A stretch of DNA of 25,913 nt from Isohypsibius dastychi. Taxonomy: Eukaryota > Tardigrada > Eutardigrada > Parachela > Isohypsibiidae. The position numbers were made by a program, and so were the translations under genes. Location: the NCBI GenBank assembly GCA_034696485.1, contig JAQIWT010000255.1, forward strand, positions 1 to 25,913, written 5' to 3'. Below, one piece after another: positions 19,303 through 25,913 of the stretch; the stretch's first letter is position 1, and each line of letters opens with the position of its first letter. The notes below the pieces were generated by a model, which was not told the origin of the DNA, made no database searches, and saw nothing but the letters and a program-made list of their open reading frames with translations.

Positions 19303-21549
19303 GAAGAATTTCCCTGGGTACTCTCACAGTTAATTCACTTTCGCTGAAGCATCGCGGGCTTTGACACGTTCGGAACAGAACTACCGCTTCGAGCATGATG
19401 ATTCATCATGCGTGTACAGGCAATGAAACAGGCAATGAATGAAACTGCATTGAAGGAGGACCGAACGCGACAACAGACGTGTTATGTTTCGAAAGAAGTG
19501 CCAAATTTCCGGCAAGTATTTGCAAGTTAGGCGGGATTAGCGTGCTTTGGACCAATGAGTGAAATGACAATTAGATTGCGGCTAGGGAGCTTTTTCAAAC
19601 TTGATTAGCTGGATTCTACTTGATTGAACGTGTGACCATGCAAGATAGTCCGTCATTCATGAGGCCTGGAATCAATTGTTTTCATCTCAATTTCTCGAAT
19701 GCCTCATCTAAAACCAAATTGAATATATATTCAATTTGCTAAAACGACCGCTTTCAAACCGTCCGAATACCTTTGCCGCAGTTAGATCTGCCCTCCTGCC
19801 GTTTCTCCGCACACTGTACCGAAGCTTTTATGGTATTAATCGAATAAAAGGCCACTGAGTGAAACTATTGCACAACCCAATCCGTTCGAACTTACTGAGT
19901 TTGGTCAACACGAAGCGAATTCTAGCATTAGCTTTTCAGTTTTGAACACTCAATCTTCCGAGCTGATATTATGAAATTCCGAGGAGAGATCGAAAAGTAA
20001 TTAGTCACGAAGTCTACTGAGAACAACACTTAAAGAAATCGAGATGTAGTGACTGGGAAAGAACATGAAATAGCATCAAGGACAGGCAGAGCTTGACTAT
20101 GTGGCAAACTGGTCCCAGATTACGAATTTCAGCATGATTCGACTAGTAACATCCAGTGAAATCCAGTTTCATATCATCGAGTCGTTCTCTACTCATTCAG
20201 TCTGAACAACAAAGCAAGAGATGTGCGAAGAGCGTTTTTTCTTCCAAAAACAGCCTCTCAGTAGAACGAGGAACCATTACCTTGTTACATTTTTCACAAT
20301 TTTGGTCTAAGATCACAGTACGGTTCGACATCACTGTCTTTCGTTTTCGCGTGTTGCCGGAATCTTGTCTATTCTGTTTGCTTGTTTCTTAAGTTTCTTT
20401 AGCTAATTGAGCCGATATTCCGCCGTGGATGAGTGGAGGATCTTGAGCTACCTGTTGATCAGAACTCAAACTCCCGCAGGAGGCTACGCACGAGCTCCGA
20501 GATTCACGTTGATTCATTCAATTATTCCAGTTTCTTGTCAACCATTCATCTTATCGTTTTCTGATTATCGTTTATCGTTTATCGTAGGTCAACTCCGACA
20601 CTTGCATAAGAAAAAGTAACCTAGATATCATATCAGCTCAAAAAAGGAGTTGTTTTCCGCCAGGAGAAGTTAAGCATGAGATCTATGAGATTCTACTGCC
20701 TCAATCCATATTCCGACAAACCATTCTTTGATACCACTGACAGGAACTTACTCTTCAGAACTTGACAATTCATTGGTCTGTCTATTACTCACAATTCAAA
20801 ATGTCAGTATTTGGCCTTGAAATGCTTAACAATCTCTTCATCTTTCTTAGACAAGAATGCCTTAAGGCCAGTTAAGGTACCGATTTTCACGACATCACCA
20901 GCTTGAAACTTTTTTGTTCGTGTTGCTGCAACTTCGCTGATATCGCTCTCCAGAGCCCCATTTTGTGCTCATCGGGTACAGAGCGGTCGTCATCGGAAAC
21001 ACATACTTCTCATCATCGTGTTTCCACAGATCCATTTTCCAGTCTTGATTTTCACGAATCTTTCAAACAGATCAACTGTGGCTGAGAGGTTTAACTAATT
21101 CATTCTTCAGGCGCGCACGCTGTGTGTAAATCTCAGCGGACATCGATAAGAATGGATGTTTCAAGGTGAGTCGAATACACGGCTACACAATAGATGGTCG
21201 TTAACCGGTATCACAACCGGTTTCAGTCGCAGATTGTTCGGTGCGTCCATATGGCATCTCATACGTCAGCAAGCGTCTATGCATCGCCTGGTAAGGGTTC
21301 TAGTGGAAAAATCTACAAACCTACAAAAATCTGCACCCAAACCGAACATCGCATCTCATCGCGACCTAATCCTGTCAGCGGTCACTCACTGGAACACAAT
21401 CGCGTCCAGTTCACCCAAAAGTTGCTGCATGCGGTGATTCAAAGTGCTGTTCTGATTTATATGCAGAACCGAACGTTTAGTGAGCCTGATACAAGCTGGA
21501 AAATTTCACTCCTCGTACAAGCCCAAGTGGCATTCACGTCCGCATCCAG
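19303..21549. other. Intergenic stretch of 2.2 kb, no firm gene
   Basis: Only short frames with implausible composition are seen. A perfect 24-bp AT-rich palindrome lies at 19715-19738 (CAAATTGAATAT and its complement). A short tandem array of TTTATCG (about three copies) sits at 20564-20585. Frames at 21156-21568 run into the GT31 copy C start region and are not credible proteins. Confidence 0.4.
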
Positions 21550-22459
21550 ATGTTTCACATCGGAGTAAAAATCGTACTTCCTGGCGTTGGAATTTTGGTT
21601 TTTTCAAGCATGTATATCCTGGAAATGCACATTCCAGCTCCTCTTATATTGAAACAGCCTGAGTTCACATTGTCTCCAGAGGTCTGTGCGGACGAGATGA
21701 CTGTCGTATTAGCAGTGATAGCTACACAATCGCAATTCAATCGCAGGCTTGCCATACGCAGCGGATTCCTGGCCCAGCAAACGAACGGATTGAGGCTTTT
21801 ATTTATGACCGGATCGGTGTACGACCCAAATCTGCAAAAGAAGCTAGTCGTCGAAGCCCATCAGTATGGTGATATAATTCAGTCAAGCAAATTCGCTGAA
21901 GATTACAGATCTTCTCGCAAAAAAAACCCTGGAACTTTTTCGATGGATTGTCGAATTTTGTAATAACACGAAGTATCTGGTTCGGATGGATGACGACGTT
22001 TGGCTCAATATTCCACTATTCATGAAGTCGATTGAGGATATTGGGCAACCAAAGAATGAACTCGGTCTTGAGAGACCACAGCCTAGCGCTGTCAATCGTA
22101 ATCCGGCGTCAAAGTATTTTGTTCCGAGAGGGGAGTACGATGTCAGTTATTTTACTGCTTATCTGGCTGGATACTTCATAGCCATTCCGACACACTTTAT
22201 CCCACTGCTGATCAAAGCGGATCACAAAAAACGAACGAAGGTTTTCCTTGATGACGTCTATTTCACGGGAATCCTCGGAAGATTCGTCCATATGCCGCTG
22301 TATCATCTCAAAGGCTGCTTAAGCAACTTTCCCGGAGGAGAGGATATCTGCAAGATAAGAAAAAGTCTTTGTGTACATTACGTAACCGAAACAAAACTTT
22401 TCTTTGATATTTGGAACGCAGTGTGTCAAGGTCCTTCGTTTCCCATAGTCAGTAAATGA
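21550..22459 (+). pseudogene. GT31 beta-1,3-glycosyltransferase, copy C, broken by one-base frameshift
   Basis: The first frame (21550-21963) starts with an ATG and a signal anchor at residues about 8-24 (IVLPGVGILVFSSMYIL). It continues to AEDYRSSRKK and then stops out of register. The second frame (to 22459) carries on the family exactly: KTLELFRWIVEFCNNTKYLV, RMDDDVWLN, SKYFVPRGEY, FLDDVYF and a C-terminal Cys/His block (CVHYVTETKLFFDIW). The break is at a run of eight A at 21919-21926, and seven A would keep one frame. So this is either a recent one-base disablement, a polymorphism or a base-calling error. The RxxIRxTW motif is also degraded (RLAIRSGFLAQ, no Trp). The rest of the catalytic core, including DDD, looks preserved. 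It is a paralogue of copies A and B. Confidence 0.83.
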
Positions 22460-23874
22460 AATTAGCTGACTGGTTCATAACACACATTATCACATGTTTG
22501 GCGTGGCGAAGTCCGTCAGTCATTTCTTATGAGGAATTGTCTCGAAGGAAACGGAATCAGAGTCATTTGGTATCTCGTGCGTAACTCCATGAGAAACTAT
22601 ATAAATATCATTGGTCACTCTGTCCGCTTATAAAATAGACGGTAAATCTGTACCTTTATTACTTGTGGAGAATCATATTCACCAACCCATGTTCGCCCAC
22701 CATTATACACCGACCCATGCCCATCCATACCCACCTAGACCCACGAAGGCCCCATTCTGCTCCAAGTTAAATTTCGTTTGCCATCCTCTCAACTGATCCA
22801 AGCACCCGCGTGGATCAAACCACGCAACGCCCTCCAATCTCTCACCCCCGTCAATCAACCCACCGTCAGTTCACCTACGCCTACCAAACTCGACTATGAA
22901 CCAGCATATATCAAGAGTTCAGAGTTCCTTCTCATGAGTGAAAATAAAACAGTTTAGTAGGCGGCGGAGCAGAACTGTTCCTGAATGTCGATAGGCACAG
23001 GCTGGTGAGTGCGTTAAGCACAGCTCGCTTGCTCGAGAACGGTTCTCCTCGATACCATACCAGCTTCACACAACACCGAAATAAAAATGACTTCTACAGA
23101 GACAAAAACCGGTCGCCGACTGATCTAAGATTTGCAGTTATTAGATTTATCCGACTGACAACTTCGGGAAGTTCACTGCAAAACTTCAAATTTAAAAGTT
23201 CGACCGAAAACTTCGAACTGGCTGTTGTATCTATGTTTCGAATATGAACAGTGAGATGTGACCAGAACAAAGTACCTTATGGATTAGGCGGAACATTCAA
23301 AGTATTTCCTCGCAAAACGTTGCTCAAGCTTCTTTGATTGAATTCAGCCAATTCTGTTTTTCTATGCTAACGCATACCAAACTGTGCCGTCTTTCGCTTT
23401 GCTGTGGTGCTCTGGTGATCTGGTGAAGTTTTGAGTGACTGCAAAAAGTGATCTCAAGGAAGTTGTGACTTAAATAATCCGTGAAAGTCCAAAGCCCCAA
23501 ATGGTGTGTGGAGTGGACACAAAAGCCTCGCTTTTGGTTCCAAGTTCAATCATGAAATCTTGGAACTCAAAAGAACAATAAACCCTCCACAAACTCGAAA
23601 GGGTTCTTCGCGTTGTCTGAAGAGCCGAGAGTCTGCGGCTTCAGCAAGGTTGGAAGTAGTGTATTAAAACTCTCTCTTTCTGGAAATAAAATGGATTATG
23701 AATCAATCGATTCTATTTCTAAGAAGGCTTCCGGGATTTTAATACCATAAGTATTAATTGTATTCTTTGTACACTAGTTGAAATAGAAATATCGGGTGAA
23801 TCTTATTTTATTGATCAAACAAGATCTTCTTCAGTGTCATTGTTTTACTCAGATATCGGCTCATGTGCAACGGA
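22460..23874. other. Intergenic stretch with a C-rich degenerate repeat
   Basis: An AATAAA at 22943-22948 on the plus strand might end the GT31 copy C transcript, 484 bp past its stop. From 22679 to about 22870 the plus strand is rich in CCCAY words (CCCATGCCCATCCATACCCACC), an imperfect low-complexity array. The minus strand has AATAAA at 23812-23807, possibly for the candidate gene to its right. No gene was identified. Confidence 0.4.
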
Positions 23875-24340
23875 TCAATCTTCGTATGAACTGATTGGCA
23901 TTCCTGACAGAAACGACTAAAAGTTTATAAAACAGCGGACACTTGACGTCAGCATATTCAAGTCTGCTCGGCTCTGCTTTGCTCTGCACCGTTTTTGCTC
24001 TGCCCGGAAGAAAAGCAGAGTATTTTTCCAACAGAAATCTGAAGCAGAAGATTCTGCTCCACTTGAAAATCGGAGCAAAGCAATCAAAAGTCTGCTCCGA
24101 GCAATTTCGGAGCATTTTCGACCAAGCACGCCCAGTTTTACCGTGCCCGAAGTCAAACATGGCATAAATGTCGGCCAGCGTCACTATCGCGTCACACGCG
24201 AGTGGCTGAGCTGACCAATCCACAACGGGAATGATAACTTCCAGTTCTCCATGTCGGCGAAACGTCACAACAGCTTGATGACCATCAGAAGTAGCATGGA
24301 TTTCATCAAAGTAGAAAATTGATGACAAGCATTCGGAATC
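23875..24340 (-). CDS. Uncertain minus-strand gene fragment with one intron
   Basis: A frame between about 24340 and 24142 reads like real protein (VVTFRRHGELEVIIPVVDWS, ACDAIVTLADIYAMFDFGH). It meets a GTAAAA donor at 24141. An acceptor TTTCTGTCAG at 23904 would remove a 238-bp intron filled with palindromic repeats. It would add a short last exon ending at 23875, with AATAAA 63 bp beyond the stop. The weak point is the 5' side: the frame runs back to a TAA near 24370 with no in-frame ATG before residue MFDF. An acceptor such as CATCAAG near 24280 may start the exon. I recognise no family; it could also be a decayed gene. Confidence 0.25.
23960..24115. repeat. Palindromic AGCAGAGC/GCTCTGC repeat block
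   Basis: Short words TCTGCTC, GCTCTGC, GCAGAG and GGAGCAAAGC recur on both strands. Perfect small hairpins include GCAGAAGATTCTGC near 24042-24055 and GCTCCGAGCAATTTCGGAGC at 24094-24113. This looks like a diverged foldback element; ends and target duplication could not be fixed. Confidence 0.55.
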
Positions 24341-24370
24341 AGTAGTCAGGAAATAACAAAAATCATGTTA

Positions 24371-25225
24371 CCTGATCTGACCGAATGGTTATTGATCAGC
24401 TAAGCGAAGTATGCATATCGGAAGCTCAAGCGGATAGTGACGTCAGGGTGACACGCTAGATAGGCTCGACTTCAGACACAATCTTTGTACCTTTTGGATT
24501 GAACCCCTTTAGAATTATTGGTATGGTTTTGGTAGAACTCGATTTGAGCTGAATATTTCGAGTCTTATTATTCCTGAATAATTCTGGTTAGTTTCTGTTG
24601 ACAATCACTAGTGAAGTTTTTTACAATCGAATAGTCTGCGAGTGTGAATTTGACAATTTGATCATAACTAAATCAGTCTCATTTCAGTGCATTGTTGTTT
24701 TCAAATAGAATTCGATCACTGTGTCAGACCATGCTACCCGGTTCATCCTGTGTTCCGTAATCCATCCAGTATCCTGACCCTGTAGTGCATGTTTCGACCT
24801 CAAATCCACTTGATTGTTTTGAGTGAATTGGTTCTGAAATTCAGAGCTATTCGAAGATCATGCCGTCTCTTCATACTGATAAATTCTGCATCAGATGTGT
24901 TTTCTCTGACTGATCAAATCATTCAATTATTGAAATTGCAGCCATTTACCCTCGTGAGTGAATAACTAAGGAGTTCCGCATCTCGATAACACAGGGGCCA
25001 CTGAATTTGTGGCTTATTTTGCGGACATGTATTATTCAGTTGGATTTTTTCATGATTATGTATACAGATACCAGATCCATTGCTGGAGGTTCAATCCATC
25101 CCTTCATGCTGATGTCCCGTAAATTGGGGATACATGCTGTTGCAACAATACATTAGTGGAAATTCGCTCAGATTCTTCTGAATGAAATGGTAACTGGACT
25201 CTCACTTTGCTCAATTCCGTTTTGA
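24371..25225. other. Intergenic, nothing recognised
   Basis: AT-rich sequence with no protein-like frame. A box-B-like word GGTTCAATCC at about 25088 has no matching arm or box A and is not a tRNA. Nothing else was found. Confidence 0.4.
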
Positions 25226-25601
25226 ATGAAGTTTCGAAATCGTCAATGGGTTGCGTTCATCAGCTTTCTGTCGTTAATGGATATCCCGGCTAGAAATCAA
25301 CACTGGAACCAGACATGGAAGGTGGATGAATTCGGAGGATTTGGGGTGGAACCCTGGGTGTTGCCAGCAAAAAGGCTCGCTGGAGTCCTGTCCGGACTCC
25401 AGCAAGTCTGTTTATGCCGATATGTAAGTGGGTTTCGTGCACGAAGATGAAACACGTTTTCCGACATGGGCTCTCTTGGCTGCACCTTCCCGAATCTAGA
25501 ATGGCTATCCCTCACGATTCCAGCCAAGAAAGCTCGCGATTTATGATATTTATTTCGCAAATTTTCTGACGTTCGTTAACAAAAATAACCACAGAAGATG
25601 A
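25226..25601 (+). CDS. Possible small two-exon gene of unknown function
   Basis: An ATG frame at 25226 encodes 66 residues with a hydrophobic start (WVAFISFLSLMDIPA) followed by aromatic-rich sequence (NQHWNQTWKVDEFGGFGVEP). It ends phase 0 at a perfect GTAAGT donor (25424). A 76-bp intron to CCCGAATCTAG at 25499 would join an open exon of 33 residues (NGYPSRFQPRKLAIYDIYF and on) ending with TGA at 25599-25601. AATAAA follows at 25773-25778. Total is 99 residues, possibly secreted. A perfect 10-bp inverted repeat (25379-25403, GCTGGAGTCC with GGACTCCAGC) lies inside the first exon. No family is recognised, and chance cannot be excluded. Confidence 0.3.
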
Positions 25602-25913
25602 CAACTGTGCGATTCTAAGAGTATAACGCGGGGAATTAGGATTTTCTTTTCGAAGGGCAATTCACCTCGAAGACTGGAAAAACAGATATTCAAGACCGCC
25701 CGCTTTCGATGAGGTTTATATATTCCGGTTACCGGAATCAATCAATATGAGATATTTTGGCAACAACTGAAGAATAAACAGGGGTTTCATCAATTAAATG
25801 GAACGGGTTCGTGAGCTGTCGAGTGAAAGTTGAGCTCGTATATCACACTTGTCATGATACTGAATACGCGCGAATGAACAGTTTCATTTTCTATCAATGA
25901 TGTAACCAAAAAC
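25602..25913. other. Right-edge sequence, nothing recognised
   Basis: Apart from an AATAAA at 25773-25778, no feature is supported. A small minus-strand frame (25741-25550) has no protein-like character. Confidence 0.35.

Noticed and set aside
21156-21662. Three overlapping plus-strand frames upstream of GT31 copy C
   Set aside because: Low-quality composition in competing frames; only the frame from 21550 carries the membrane anchor and GT31 motifs.
22679-22870. CCCAT-rich array as internal telomere repeat
   Set aside because: The unit is too irregular to call any telomeric repeat.
23005-23247. 80-codon plus-strand frame
   Set aside because: Begins at a GTG, has no recognised domain, and no splice or poly(A) support.
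25085-25100. tRNA B-box-like GGTTCAATCC; also GTTCGAATC near 17087
   Set aside because: No complementary stems, acceptor arm or A box at the proper distance.

Overview
This window reads as eukaryotic DNA from an invertebrate with a compact genome. Genes carry short GT-AG introns (about 50 to 285 bp), AATAAA poly(A) signals lie just past several stops, and most predicted proteins are animal-type Golgi enzymes with an N-terminal type II signal anchor. Several short non-autonomous elements with TA duplications are present. The gene families would fit a small ecdysozoan such as a tardigrade, nematode or crustacean, but the sequence alone does not settle the phylum. There are no bacterial operons, Shine-Dalgarno-led genes, rRNAs, tRNAs or CRISPR arrays.

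The core is a dispersed cluster of six glycan-modifying genes. From left to right they are: a GT31 beta-1,3-glycosyltransferase (1589-2545, minus); a galactose-3-O-sulfotransferase-like enzyme (2893-4158, plus, one 60-bp intron) divergent from it; a GT11 alpha-1,2-fucosyltransferase (about 6694-7667, plus); a second GT31 gene (9153-10190, minus); a three-exon GT92 glycosyltransferase (14626-16515, minus); and a third GT31 gene broken by an extra A in an A-run (21550-22459, plus). A secreted leucine-rich-repeat protein (18422-19302, minus) sits between the last two.

By family, GT31 and GT92 enzymes usually add galactose or N-acetyl-hexosamine, while GT11 and Gal3ST enzymes usually cap galactose with fucose at O-2 or sulfate at O-3. 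The window therefore holds both chain-building and competing capping activities of one possible surface-glycan pathway. That joint role is inference. The three GT31 genes share a YRSS motif and an LDD motif in place of the usual family residues, so they look like a local, lineage-specific expansion.

Between the genes lie repeats: a GC-rich GCGGGC block at the left edge; a 152-bp hairpin MITE (4651-4802); G-tracts (11220-11297); a 1.24-kb inverted-repeat element packed with GGGAAACC motifs (11803-13046); a 98-bp near-perfect palindromic MITE (13493-13590); and a palindromic AGCAGAGC block (about 23960-24115). A few small, weakly supported genes are also flagged: a 55-residue secreted ORF (18120-18287, minus), a minus-strand fragment near 24 kb, and a two-exon candidate at 25226-25601.
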